NCBI GenBank assembly: GCA_016784965.1
Contig: JADHTQ010000012.1
Span: 1-64,000 of the forward strand
Direction: 5' to 3'
Origin: Bacteriovoracaceae bacterium
GTDB taxonomy: Bacteria; Bdellovibrionota; Bacteriovoracia; Bacteriovoracales; Bacteriovoracaceae
DNA: 64,000 nt
Position 1 is the stretch's first letter, and each line of letters starts with the position of its first letter. This document shows, piece by piece, positions 41,295-50,255 of the stretch. Position numbers and translations under genes: made by a program. Under the pieces are notes generated by a model. The model saw only the letters and a program-made list of their open reading frames with translations, searched no databases and was not told where the DNA came from.

Positions 41295-42683
41295 TTAACC
41301 ATGAATGGATTTACCATTTGCTGCCATTGTGGCTTCTGCCAACCACTCACCAAGGGTAGGATGTGGATGGATAGTGTTGATTAACTGTTCTGCAGTGCCA
41401 TTCATTGATTGCAATAAAGCAAATTCATGAATTAACTCAGTGGCCAAGTTGCCTACAATATGAGCACCAAGTAGTTTTTTTTCTGTACTTAGTAGGACTT
41501 TACTAAAGCCATCTTTTTCGTTACTGGCCAAGGCCTTGCCGTTAGACATAAAAGGCATTTTACCCACCGTATACTTAATTCCTTCAGTTTGAAGTTGTTT
41601 TTCTGTATAGCCAATTGATGCCACTTGTGGCTGACAATAGGTGCATCCTGCAATATTTTTTTTGTCAATTGGGTGAGGGGTAATTCCTCCAATGACAGAA
41701 GCGGCAATAATTCCTTCATGAGATGCTACGTGGGCCAAAAGGGGAGGGCCGCTTACATCACCGATAGCGTATATATTGGGGATGTTAGTTTGGTATTTAT
41801 CATCAACTTTAATAAATCCTTTTTCTACTGCAACGCCAATGCTCTCAAGTCCTATGCCTTCTATATTTCCTGTCATACCTGTGGCAATTAAGCACTTATC
41901 AAAGTTAAGTTGTGATGTTTGACCATTTTTTTCACTGGTAATGGTGACGTCGTTGCCATTGTTGGTTGCACTGACAGAGGAGATTCCAAGAGAAGTTTTA
42001 ATTCCATATCTACGGTAGGAGCGCTCAATTTCTTTGCTGGAGTCTTCATCCTCCAATGGTAGAAGGTGAGGTAGCAGTTCGAAAATGTGAGTTTTTACCC
42101 CAAAAGCATTATAAAAGTACGCAAACTCTACACCGATCGCTCCTGCACCGATAATGGCAATTGACTCGGGCATCTGTTCCATTTTGATTGCTTCCCAGGC
42201 ACCGATCAAGCGGTCTCCATCGTGCTCTAGACCTGGGAATGACTTATAATGTGCCCCTGTAGAGATAATGATTTGGTCTGCTCCAACAGCTTCGACCTCA
42301 TTATTACTATTTGTAACGGAAATGGCCGTAGTGCTTAGAAGCTTTCCAACTCCCATGAGTACTTCCACTTTATTATTTTTCAACAAAAATGCAATACCCT
42401 TAGCTACTCGTTCTGAGACACTTTTTGCCCTTTTAACTGCCTGGCCTCCATCTAAGGATTTAAGCTCGACATTAATTCCTAGGTTTTTTAAGTTTTTTAA
42501 TTCATGAACACTATGAGCTGACTTTAATAATGCCTTGGTTGGGATACACCCCTTGTTTAAACAAACTCCACCAAGATGCTCTTTTTCAATGATGGCAACT
42601 TTTTTACCAAGCTGTGATGCCCTGATAGCAGCTACATAGCCCCCAGGTCCAGCACCTAATACTACAACGTCAAATTTTTTCAT
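41295..42683 (-). CDS. lpdA: Dihydrolipoyl dehydrogenase
   Basis: E3 subunit of 2-oxoacid dehydrogenases: it reoxidises dihydrolipoyl groups using NAD+. The 462-residue flavoprotein has 'VVLGAGPGGYVAAIRA', the redox-active pair Cys41/Cys46 ('GVCLNKGC'), 'IGAGAIGVEFAYFY' for NAD and the C-terminal His-Glu active site in 'HPHPTLGE'. It stands alone; no E1/E2 genes are near. AAGGAT precedes the ATG. The same window carries PFOR, so both oxidative and ferredoxin-linked pyruvate routes may exist. Confidence 0.96.
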   Translation of the reverse strand: MKKFDVVVLGAGPGGYVAAIRASQLGKKVAIIEKEHLGGVCLNKGCIPTKALLKSAHSVHELKNLKNLGINVELKSLDGGQAVKRAKSVSERVAKGIAFLLKNNKVEVLMGVGKLLSTTAISVTNSNNEVEAVGADQIIISTGAHYKSFPGLEHDGDRLIGAWEAIKMEQMPESIAIIGAGAIGVEFAYFYNAFGVKTHIFELLPHLLPLEDEDSSKEIERSYRRYGIKTSLGISSVSATNNGNDVTITSEKNGQTSQLNFDKCLIATGMTGNIEGIGLESIGVAVEKGFIKVDDKYQTNIPNIYAIGDVSGPPLLAHVASHEGIIAASVIGGITPHPIDKKNIAGCTYCQPQVASIGYTEKQLQTEGIKYTVGKMPFMSNGKALASNEKDGFSKVLLSTEKKLLGAHIVGNLATELIHEFALLQSMNGTAEQLINTIHPHPTLGEWLAEATMAANGKSIHG

Positions 42684-42744
42684 ATTCTTTATATCCTTAT
42701 TCTGATAAAAAGCTCACAATAGCAAATAAGTACTGGAAAAAAAA

Positions 42745-43626
42745 TTGAAAAATGAACGGCCTCAATTAACGTTAACCACCGAGGAGAAAGCATTGCTGTT
42801 TAATGCTTTTCCAGAAGGCCTTGTGGCCTTTGACTTAGAAACTACAGGGCTTTCGTCGCTTGTAGATAAAATTGTTGAGATTGCCGCCGTCAAAATAACT
42901 CCACAGAATCCTCATGGGGAATATTTTAGCTATTTAATCAATCCAGGGATTTTAATTCCTCAAGTAACCATTGATATTCATGGGATAACCGACGAAATGG
43001 TCAAAGACTCTCCAGTTATAGAAGATATTCTGGACGATTTCCTTGGATATGTAGGCAACTTGCCCATTGTCGCCCATAACGCCAGGTTTGATATTGGGTT
43101 TTTGGTATTTGCTATCCATCAATTTCAAAAAGAGCTGTCGCACTCTAAAGTATATTGTAGCTGTCAACTTGCCCGGGAATGTTTAAAAAAAATGCCCAAC
43201 TTTAAACTGGGAACTTTGGTTAAGAATTTGGATATCCCCATTGAAAACCATCATAGAGCACTTGATGATGCTATTGCCTGTCTATTAATTTTGGTAAAAA
43301 GCATCATTACCACAGAAAATGTAGCAACTGCACTAAAGAGAAGTTATCAATTCTCACTTGGTGACTTCATGCGAAATAGTGATTTTGAAATCCCTCCACA
43401 TTTGCTCCTTTTAAAGCAGAAGGTAGTGCATCAAGAAGTTGTAGAAATTAAGTACCAAGGGGGAACCATTAGAAATATTTTTAGGCCCATCAGGCCCATT
43501 GGCCTTCTTCCGGTACCTGGTAAAAATATTCTATATGCTCAGTGTTTAACCAGTAATATGTTTAAATCCTTTATTCTCAGTAAAATATCAGAAGTTAGAG
43601 AAGTACCCAAAAAAAATATTTCATGA
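42745..43626 (+). CDS. DEDDh exonuclease with C-terminal WYL-like domain
   Basis: The N-terminal 190 residues are a DnaQ-type 3'-5' exonuclease: 'FDLETTGLSSLVDKIVEIAAV' (DxE), 'VAHNARFDIGFL' (second Asp) and 'HRALDDAIA' (His and last Asp). The last 75 residues ('VEIKYQGGTIRNIFRPIRPIGLL' and 'LYAQCLTSNMFKSFILSKISEV' in outline) look like a WYL-type ligand-binding fold. Start is TTG at 42745. Free-standing exonucleases of this type act in repair or as polymerase III epsilon-like proofreaders. The fusion suggests nucleic-acid-sensing control. Confidence 0.82.
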   Translation: MKNERPQLTLTTEEKALLFNAFPEGLVAFDLETTGLSSLVDKIVEIAAVKITPQNPHGEYFSYLINPGILIPQVTIDIHGITDEMVKDSPVIEDILDDFLGYVGNLPIVAHNARFDIGFLVFAIHQFQKELSHSKVYCSCQLARECLKKMPNFKLGTLVKNLDIPIENHHRALDDAIACLLILVKSIITTENVATALKRSYQFSLGDFMRNSDFEIPPHLLLLKQKVVHQEVVEIKYQGGTIRNIFRPIRPIGLLPVPGKNILYAQCLTSNMFKSFILSKISEVREVPKKNIS

Positions 43627-43674
43627 ACATATAATTTAGTATATAAGGGCACTACTTTTGACTGGAGGTGTGTG

Positions 43675-44856
43675 ATGAACTATGAAGATTTAAAAACAGT
43701 AGAAGACCTTGATGGTCTATATCCCAAACATATCTTAGATAAATTTCCCAGTGCGGGGCAGAATGCATTTGATGATGTTTCCAAAGACGAATGGAATAGT
43801 TGGAACTGGCAATTACAAAATAGAGTTGTAGACTTGGATGCTCTAGAGAGCATAATCAACTGTAGTGCAGATGAAAAAAAATCTTTTATAGAGAGTACCG
43901 AAAAATTTAACATGGGCATTACCCCATACTATGCCAATTTAATGGATAAATTAGATGTTACCTGTCCCATCAGAATGCAAGCAGTACCAAATCTGGGTGA
44001 GCTAATTATTCTAAAAACGGATTTGGAAGATCCCCTGGGAGAAGAAAAGGACATGCCAGTTTTGGGGCTTACCCATCGCTACCCCGACCGAGTACTATTT
44101 TATGTAAGCAACAACTGTCCAATGCTCTGTCGACATTGCACCAGAAAAAGAAAGGTGGCAGCACCATCTTCTGCTGCACAAAATAAACAAATTGAAGATG
44201 GACTAAAGTATATAAAAGAGCATAAAGAGGTTAGAGATGTGATCGTCTCTGGTGGAGATCCTCTGGTTTTAAGCAATGATAAAATTGACTATATTTTAGG
44301 AGAACTAAGAAAGATACCTCATGTGGAAATTGTACGCCTGGGTACCAGAACTCCAGTAACTCTACCTCAGAGGATGTTAGATGATAAGCTTATTGAAATT
44401 TTAAAAAAACATGGGCCAATTCATTTAAATACTCACTTCAATCACCCAAAAGAGATGACTCGTGAGGCACTACTTGCCTGCACTCGTTTAGCTTTGGCAG
44501 GCGTTGCCTTGGGCAACCAGTCGGTCCTACTTAAAGGGCTCAACGATGATGCAAAGATCATGACTTCAGTGTGTCACCGGCTGCTTTTAATGAGGGTGCG
44601 ACCTTATTATATTTATCAATGCGATTTAGCAGAGGGAATTTCTCACTTTAGAACTAAAATTACAAAGGGTATAGAAATAATCGAGAAGATGCGTGGGTGG
44701 ACATCAGGTCTGGCCATTCCTCAATTTGTGGTCGATGCTCCTGGAGGGGGTGGCAAAATACCTGTGAATCCTGAGTATATTGTAAGTAGAGTTGAGAATA
44801 AGGTTACACTGAGAAATTATAAACAAGAACAATACGAGTATTTCGAACCATCTTAA
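43675..44856 (+). CDS. kamA: Lysine 2,3-aminomutase family radical SAM enzyme
   Basis: KamA interconverts L-lysine and L-beta-lysine using SAM, a 4Fe-4S cluster and PLP. The cluster motif CxxxCxxC lies in 'CPMLCRHCTRKR' (about 148-159), 'SGGDPL' follows, and the PLP-binding Lys is in 'DAPGGGGKIPV'. The length (393) and C-terminal region fit KamA more than the EF-P modifier EpmB. GGAGG six bases before the ATG at 43675 makes that start clear. No lysine-fermentation or beta-lysine acetyltransferase genes are adjacent. Confidence 0.88.
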   Translation: MNYEDLKTVEDLDGLYPKHILDKFPSAGQNAFDDVSKDEWNSWNWQLQNRVVDLDALESIINCSADEKKSFIESTEKFNMGITPYYANLMDKLDVTCPIRMQAVPNLGELIILKTDLEDPLGEEKDMPVLGLTHRYPDRVLFYVSNNCPMLCRHCTRKRKVAAPSSAAQNKQIEDGLKYIKEHKEVRDVIVSGGDPLVLSNDKIDYILGELRKIPHVEIVRLGTRTPVTLPQRMLDDKLIEILKKHGPIHLNTHFNHPKEMTREALLACTRLALAGVALGNQSVLLKGLNDDAKIMTSVCHRLLLMRVRPYYIYQCDLAEGISHFRTKITKGIEIIEKMRGWTSGLAIPQFVVDAPGGGGKIPVNPEYIVSRVENKVTLRNYKQEQYEYFEPS

Positions 44857-44882
44857 GCTTTTTTAAATTATGGATTCAAATA

Positions 44883-45425
44883 ATGAATGATGACCTAATC
44901 GAAGTTGGACAATGCCATAAACCTCACGGGATTAAAGGTGGTTTTAGTTTTAGTTTAGCGGCCCATGATGAGAGTGTACTTCAACACGTAAAAACTATTC
45001 TTTTATTTCCAAAAGGTCCATCAAGCACTCTTTGCGCCTCAGGTGTAGAGTATACTATTGAGCAGATTTCGTTTGGCAATAAAGTGATTGTATATTTAGA
45101 TGGAATATCTACTCGCAATCAGGCAGAGGAATTAATTCCCTTTGTTATTAAAGTTTCCAGGTCCGACTTTGCTCCCATAACCGCAGATGGCGAATTTTAT
45201 ATTGCCGATTTATTGCACACTAAGGTGTTTGACCACTTAAGCGGCAAAGAAATTGGTGTAATTTCTAGCTTCTATGAAAATAATGCTCAGACCGTTTTTG
45301 TCATTCAAAATAGCAGTGGAGGTGAGTTAATAGAGCTACCATTTGTAGACCATTTTTTCCCAGTTGTCGATTTGGACAACAAGCGAGTGGAAATTCTGCT
45401 TCCTGAGATAATTAATGACAAGTGA
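44883..45425 (+). CDS. rimM: Ribosome maturation factor RimM
   Basis: RimM assists 30S head assembly near S19. The 180-residue protein has the N-terminal 'VGQCHKPHGIKGGFSF' strand set and C-terminal PRC-barrel ('LIELPFVDHFFPVVDLDNKRVEILLP'). It overlaps trmD by 11 bases. rpsP, the usual first gene of this operon, is not upstream; kamA is. Confidence 0.93.
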   Translation: MNDDLIEVGQCHKPHGIKGGFSFSLAAHDESVLQHVKTILLFPKGPSSTLCASGVEYTIEQISFGNKVIVYLDGISTRNQAEELIPFVIKVSRSDFAPITADGEFYIADLLHTKVFDHLSGKEIGVISSFYENNAQTVFVIQNSSGGELIELPFVDHFFPVVDLDNKRVEILLPEIINDK

Positions 45426-46185
45426 CCAAACTTTAAGGCCTGTTTTTAAGATTTGGATTATTACTCTGTTTCCAGAGTATTTTGACCCTTTGTTAAATTG
45501 TGGCGTTACAAGTAAGGTCTGGGACTCAAAGCGTGACAAGTTGTTTGAACTAAACTTAGTTCAACTTAGAGATTATTCTCTAGACTCTTATAAAGGAGTT
45601 GATGATTCCCCATTTGGTGGAGGCCCTGGCATGGTTATGAGGGCGGATATATTAAAGAATGCTCTTTTTTTAGGGGTTGTTGAAGCTGGAGGGTATGGAG
45701 ACAGTTACAAAGATAAGTTACATGTAATTTGTCCTAGTCCACGGGGGAAGCTATGGGATAACCAAAGTTGTATGAGCTTTGCAGAGCGTTTTTGGCAAAA
45801 ACCGGCCAAAGATCTAGTCTTTATTTGTGGCAGGTACGAAGGAATTGATGAGCGTTTTATCCAAAATTATGTGGATGAGGAAATTAGTGTTGGAGACTTT
45901 GTGCTTACAGGGGGAGAGTTGGCGGTGTTAACTATTATTGACTCTGCTATTCGCTTTGTCGATGGGGTTTTAGGCAATCAGCTGAGCACTGTTTGTGAAT
46001 CGTTTCAGGGGGGACTTTTAGAAGCACCTCAATACACAAGACCCCAAACGTTTGAAAATCAAGTAGTACCCGATGTTCTTCTTTCAGGGCATCATAAAAA
46101 GATTGAAGAGTATAGACAAAAACAAAGAGAGAATATAACAAAGAAATTTCGTCCCGACCTTTTTAAAAATGTAGGTAAGAAGTGA
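45415..46185 (+). CDS. trmD: tRNA (guanine-N1-)-methyltransferase TrmD
   Basis: TrmD makes m1G37 with SAM. The 256-residue protein has 'FGGGPGMVM', the knot segments 'ICGRYEGIDERFI' and 'IGDFVLTGGELA'-type 'VGDFVLTGGELAVL', and the C-terminal 'PQYTRPQTFENQVVPDVLLSGHHKKI'. Normal length. It shares a GTGA junction with the next gene. Confidence 0.97.
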   Translation: MTSDQTLRPVFKIWIITLFPEYFDPLLNCGVTSKVWDSKRDKLFELNLVQLRDYSLDSYKGVDDSPFGGGPGMVMRADILKNALFLGVVEAGGYGDSYKDKLHVICPSPRGKLWDNQSCMSFAERFWQKPAKDLVFICGRYEGIDERFIQNYVDEEISVGDFVLTGGELAVLTIIDSAIRFVDGVLGNQLSTVCESFQGGLLEAPQYTRPQTFENQVVPDVLLSGHHKKIEEYRQKQRENITKKFRPDLFKNVGKK

Positions 46186-46775
46186 TTAAACAAAAACCAA
46201 TTAGGCCTAATCTCTATTTAGGGCTTGTCCACTACCCAATAAATAACAAAAATGGAGAGGTCGTCACGACTTCCGTAACAAACCTTGATATTCATGATAT
46301 TGCAAGAAGCTGTCGCACTTTTGGTGTTGCCAAGTATTTTATTGTAACCCCTTTGAAGGCCCAGCACGAATTAGTTTCGCGCATTTTAGGGCACTGGGAA
46401 GAAGACAAGGCCTCAGCATATAATCCTGACCGGCAGGATGCGTTGTGCATGGCCAAGTTGGCAATGAGCATCGAAGTTGCCGAAAAAGAAATTGAAGACA
46501 TTGAGGGAAAAAAACCACTGCTGGCGGTTACAGGCGCTGGATTTACTGCCTGTGACGGGGACGAAGTGTTATTAAATGAGAAGATCTTGCTTGACAATTT
46601 GCCGTGTTTGCTATTATTTGGTACAGGTTGGGGATTGAATGCCTCCGTTGTAGAACGGGCCGATTATAAATTAGCACCTATTGAGGGTTATCCTATGGGT
46701 GGTAATGATTATAATCATTTATCTGTTCGTTCTGCTGTGGCGATCTACCTAGATAGACTGAGACGAGGCCTCTGA
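46182..46775 (+). CDS. SPOUT-family RNA methyltransferase (TM1570-like)
   Basis: The 197-residue protein has the alpha/beta-knot RNA methyltransferase pattern of the TM1570/COG4752 family: 'LYLGLVHYPI..K.GEVVTTSVTNLDIHDIARS' at the N-terminus and the SAM-binding knot 'LLLFGTGWGLNASVVERADYKLAPIEG' near residue 140. It starts with a GTG overlapping the trmD stop, the same position the gene has in some thermophiles and deltaproteobacteria. Its RNA target is not known to me. Confidence 0.88.
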   Translation: MIKQKPIRPNLYLGLVHYPINNKNGEVVTTSVTNLDIHDIARSCRTFGVAKYFIVTPLKAQHELVSRILGHWEEDKASAYNPDRQDALCMAKLAMSIEVAEKEIEDIEGKKPLLAVTGAGFTACDGDEVLLNEKILLDNLPCLLLFGTGWGLNASVVERADYKLAPIEGYPMGGNDYNHLSVRSAVAIYLDRLRRGL

Positions 46776-46852
46776 ATCTAATAAAATTTATCTTCGCAAT
46801 GCCCTATAGATAAGGGCCTCTGGGGGAAATCTAAGTTAAAGGAGTTCTTAAA

Positions 46853-47218
46853 ATGAACCTTGTTGATGTCGTGAATGAAGATCACGAAAATCCTAATGTT
46901 AAAAAATATCCAGATTTTCGAACCGGTGATACTGTTGCCGTTCATGCCAAAATTACTGAAGGCGCCAAAACGAGAATTCAGGTTTTTCAAGGTGTGTGCA
47001 TCTCTATCAAGAAAAAAAATACTGTCAATGGACATTTTAGAGTCCGCAAAACCTCAAATGGTATTGGGGTTGAAAGAGTTTTTCCCTTTCACTCACCCAA
47101 TATAGCCAAAATTGAAATCGTAAGACGCGGTAAGTCTAGACGCGCCAAGCTATACTATCTACGTCAACGTTCAGGTAAAAGCGCGCGAATTGCAATCGAC
47201 TACGATCGTAGTAAATAA
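46853..47218 (+). CDS. rplS: 50S ribosomal protein L19
   Basis: L19 lies at the 30S-50S interface. The 121-residue protein shows '[29 protein letters not shown]', '[33 protein letters not shown]', the standard sequence. AAAGGAG precedes the ATG. A short GCCCT/AGGGC hairpin (46801-46817) lies upstream and may be part of an L19 leader. Confidence 0.97.
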   Translation: MNLVDVVNEDHENPNVKKYPDFRTGDTVAVHAKITEGAKTRIQVFQGVCISIKKKNTVNGHFRVRKTSNGIGVERVFPFHSPNIAKIEIVRRGKSRRAKLYYLRQRSGKSARIAIDYDRSK

Positions 47219-47226
47219 AATAAGAA

Positions 47227-47988
47227 ATGCTGTTTGACTTAAATTGTGCCAGGGAATTCTTGGCACATAACGGTAAGTGTCCCCGTAATCTTGTGCTAGC
47301 TGGTTGTGATGAAGTTGGACGGGGACCCTTGGCCGGACCAGTGGTCGGAGCATCTGTTTTTTTGAAAATTTCCAATTGTGAGACCTCTGAGCAGATTATC
47401 AAAGATCTTTGTCGCAAATATAGCGATTTGGGCGTCACTGATTCTAAAAAGTTGACTCCTAAAAAGAGACAAATTATCTTGAGTAGTATCGGTGTCGATA
47501 TCTCTAAGGTGTCGAGTGCAATTTTTGAGCTCGAGCGGCAACAAAATTACACACTTTCATTTTCAGTTAGTGAAATATCAAATACTTTGATTGATGAAAT
47601 CAATATCCTGAATGCTTCACTACAAAGCATGAAACAATCATTTGAAAAATGTCTAAAATGTAGTAGGGACACAGGTATAAGGGGAGTATTACTCGTTGAT
47701 GGTAACAAGTCGCTGCCAGATATTATACCCAATGTAAGTGTTTTGCCGGTCGTAAAAGGTGACAGTAAATCAATTTTGATAGGCCTTGCTTCGATAATTG
47801 CAAAGGAGTACAGGGATAGGCTAATGTTGGCCATGGATACCACATATCCAGGTTACGGCTTTAGTAAACACGCAGGATATCCCACCCAAGTACATCGAGA
47901 TGCAATAAAGGTGCAGGGAGTCACTCCAATCCATCGCAAGTCGTTTAAAGGAGTCAAAGAGTTTTGTCTAACAGGGAAGCGGCCATAA
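47227..47988 (+). CDS. rnhB: Ribonuclease HII
   Basis: RNase HII removes ribonucleotides from DNA and RNA-DNA hybrids. The 253-residue protein has 'LAGCDEVGRGPLAGPVVGASV' (catalytic Asp-Glu plus GRGPLAGP), 'LLVDGNKSLP', 'SIIAKEYRD'-type segment and 'YGFSKHAGYPTQVH'. It sits in its usual place after rplS and overlaps yraN by 25 bases. Confidence 0.96.
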   Translation: MLFDLNCAREFLAHNGKCPRNLVLAGCDEVGRGPLAGPVVGASVFLKISNCETSEQIIKDLCRKYSDLGVTDSKKLTPKKRQIILSSIGVDISKVSSAIFELERQQNYTLSFSVSEISNTLIDEINILNASLQSMKQSFEKCLKCSRDTGIRGVLLVDGNKSLPDIIPNVSVLPVVKGDSKSILIGLASIIAKEYRDRLMLAMDTTYPGYGFSKHAGYPTQVHRDAIKVQGVTPIHRKSFKGVKEFCLTGKRP

Positions 47989-48281
47989 ATGGTGAACAGC
48001 TAGAGCGCTATTTTTCTAAGGAGGTTCATCGCATGGGCCTGCCACTGCTGATTTCACCGCTATGTTTGCGCGATTATGGATGTGGTCAAGTCGATTTGGC
48101 CAATATGCAGCGTGTAGACCGTCAAATGATTATCAACTTATATGAAGTAAAAAAATCATTGCGTGTCAATTGGATACAAAACATGAGGCTAAAAAAGTCA
48201 TCCCAACTTTTAGGGATGATTTTAGGTCTTAACGTTATTATTACATATTTGACCCCGAAAAGAACTTTGCCAAAAAGGTAA
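47964..48281 (+). CDS. Divergent YraN/UPF0102 nuclease-fold protein
   Basis: The 105-residue frame starts at TTG with GGAG upstream, inside the end of rnhB. It keeps a 'NGEQLERYF' helix, a 'GQVDLA' Asp and an 'LYEVKKS' Glu/Lys strand, the PD-(D/E)XK outline of YraN. Position after rnhB is conserved in many genomes. Spacing and several residues differ from typical YraN, so the identification rests partly on context. Confidence 0.65.
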   Translation: MSNREAAINGEQLERYFSKEVHRMGLPLLISPLCLRDYGCGQVDLANMQRVDRQMIINLYEVKKSLRVNWIQNMRLKKSSQLLGMILGLNVIITYLTPKRTLPKR

Positions 48282-48301
48282 ACCTTAATTATCCTATAGT
48301 T

Positions 48302-48778
48302 ATGAAAAAGTTTATTTATGTAAATTTTGTAAAAGTTATTTTAATTGGAACTATGGTTATTTCATATATGGCCCCGGCTCATGCATTGTCTCCGAAGGGC
48401 AAAGCAATACTAACAATGGCAGTGTATGGAACAGTAGGAGGTGCCTTGCTTGGAACTTCTATGTTTTTGGCAATAGGTGGAACTTCTAGATCAATTTTTC
48501 AAGGAGCTTCCTTAGGGTTATATGCAGGGCTTTTATTTGGTGCTTATGTGGTAGGCTCACATGCAATGAAGAAATTTAAATGGAATAAGGATTCGGGCAA
48601 AGATGATTACTACGGTCCCCCCATGGGATCTGGAGGGACATCTGCACCTGCCGGAGATGATTATTATCGCCACATAAATCATTCTTTTGAACCTACATTC
48701 AGGAGGGATCTCCCAGGAAAAAAGAACTATAAAAATATGCCTTTATTTTATATAAATCTGATAAACTATCAGTTTTGA
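48302..48778 (+). CDS. Exported small protein with glycine-rich membrane segments
   Basis: A signal peptide (to 'APAHAL') is followed by two Gly/Ala-rich hydrophobic stretches (about 35-90, 'GTVGGALLGTSMFLAIGG' and 'GLYAGLLFGAYVVGSHA') resembling glycine-zipper segments. A polar 60-residue C-terminus follows. No strong ribosome site was found before the ATG. It converges with the STAS gene, overlapping ten bases. No function can be assigned. Confidence 0.65.
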   Translation: MKKFIYVNFVKVILIGTMVISYMAPAHALSPKGKAILTMAVYGTVGGALLGTSMFLAIGGTSRSIFQGASLGLYAGLLFGAYVVGSHAMKKFKWNKDSGKDDYYGPPMGSGGTSAPAGDDYYRHINHSFEPTFRRDLPGKKNYKNMPLFYINLINYQF

Positions 48779-49155
48779 AAGGTTTTTCTTCTATTTCCAA
48801 ACTTGATATTGAGCTTTTCGGTATCATCATCGTCAAATTGTTGAATAAGTGAACTTAATGCATCAAAATCGTATAGTTTAAAAACTCTTAAGAATTCGGT
48901 TTTCACATTCGCCAAACGTATTTGGGCCTTCAATTTATTCAAGGATATAATTGTTTCAACAAATAAACCGATGCCAGATGAGCCGACAAAATCTAGTGAA
49001 TCCATGTCTAGAGTTATTGTTGAGGTTGGATTTTCTTTAGTCAACATCTCTAACTCTTCTCTAAATGGCACACCTGTGTTGTAGTCCAGTCCCCCTTGCA
49101 TGTGGACAGTTATATCTCCGTTGGAATTTGTGTGTACTACGGCCTTCATAGACAT
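48769..49155 (-). CDS. STAS-domain protein (anti-anti-sigma factor-like)
   Basis: The protein is a single STAS domain: 'VHTNSNGDITVHMQGGLDY' and then 'ITLDMDSLDFVGSSGIGLFV' with the serine pair where SpoIIAA-type proteins are phosphorylated. An acidic tail follows. The ATG at 49155 has GGGA upstream and is preferred to an earlier in-frame start. No anti-sigma kinase or sigma factor is adjacent, so the partner is unknown. Confidence 0.88.
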   Translation of the reverse strand: MSMKAVVHTNSNGDITVHMQGGLDYNTGVPFREELEMLTKENPTSTITLDMDSLDFVGSSGIGLFVETIISLNKLKAQIRLANVKTEFLRVFKLYDFDALSSLIQQFDDDDTEKLNIKFGNRRKTFQN

Positions 49156-49310
49156 ATCTTTTTCCCTTTTTAAAGAAGACAACTAATTAGTCTTCGACAC
49201 ACTAATTATACCACATACTGCAATTGTTTTTACCAAACGGAAAGTTTTTCTGTTTGTAACAATTCTGGTAGAGTAGAGTAGAAGAAGAATGCAAGTAGGA
49301 GCAGTTTAAG

Positions 49311-50153
49311 TTGGGCACTTTGACTTTAGTGACATTGCCAATAGGGAATTTAGCAGATATTTCCAAGCGTGCTAAGGATGCTATTTCTGGTGAGGGATAC
49401 TTTTTTTGTGAGGATACCAGAGTATTTCGCTCCCTTTTGTCGCATTTAAAGATAGATTCAAGTAATAAACAGATAGTATCCTGCCATGGGTATTCTACAG
49501 CTAGTAAAATTACCAATATATTAGACTTACTTGACCGGGACGAGTTGGTATATCTTGTTTCTGATGCTGGCAGTCCAGCCATTTCAGATCCGGCCTATCC
49601 AATTATTCAAGAAGTTTTAAAAAGTGGACATGAGCTTGAGACCTATCCGGGTGTTAGCTCTCCAATTGTAGCACTGGAGCTTAGTGGACTACCTGCTATC
49701 CCTTTTCACTTTCACGGTTTTTTGCCAAGAGATGATAGTAAAAAAAAGGATACCTTTAATCTTCTTTGTCACACATATGGAACACATATTTTTTTTGAGG
49801 CACCTACACGAGTGATAAAAACTCTTAAGCTTATGTGTTTGACCCTCAAAAACACAAACTTGGTGGTTGTGAGGGAGCTGACTAAGAAATTTCAGTCTGT
49901 TTATCGCTTTAACTCTGACCATTTTGATAAGAATTTAGGTGACATCGTACCCAAGGGAGAGTTCATCATTTTGCTGTATGTTTCAAAAGAGCAGATGATC
50001 CAAGCCAGCTCATGGCAGACTAGTGAGAAAAAGCTGGAAAAGTTGGCCTTAGAATATATGGAAAAAGGAGCAACTCCCAAACGAGTATCAAAAATAATAG
50101 CTGAAATATTAAATCGGTCTTCCAAAGAAATATACTCAAAATTGGTAAAATGA
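49311..50153 (+). CDS. rsmI: 16S rRNA (cytidine-2'-O-)-methyltransferase RsmI
   Basis: RsmI makes the 2'-O-methyl of C1402 in 16S rRNA. The 280-residue protein has 'TLVTLPIGNLADIS.RA', 'EDTRVFRSLL', 'YLVSDAGSPAISDPAYPI', 'YPGVSSPIVAL' and 'HFHGFLPR', the complete family pattern. It starts with TTG, with GGAG ten bases upstream. It is divergent from the STAS gene. Confidence 0.95.
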   Translation: MGTLTLVTLPIGNLADISKRAKDAISGEGYFFCEDTRVFRSLLSHLKIDSSNKQIVSCHGYSTASKITNILDLLDRDELVYLVSDAGSPAISDPAYPIIQEVLKSGHELETYPGVSSPIVALELSGLPAIPFHFHGFLPRDDSKKKDTFNLLCHTYGTHIFFEAPTRVIKTLKLMCLTLKNTNLVVVRELTKKFQSVYRFNSDHFDKNLGDIVPKGEFIILLYVSKEQMIQASSWQTSEKKLEKLALEYMEKGATPKRVSKIIAEILNRSSKEIYSKLVK

Positions 50154-50255
50154 CACAAACTATTGGTAAAACACCTTTATCTGGAATAAAATATCTATAA
50201 GTTAACTTTGTTTTTAGTTTTTACTAGAAGGTAAATTGCTAAAGAAGGAAAATGC

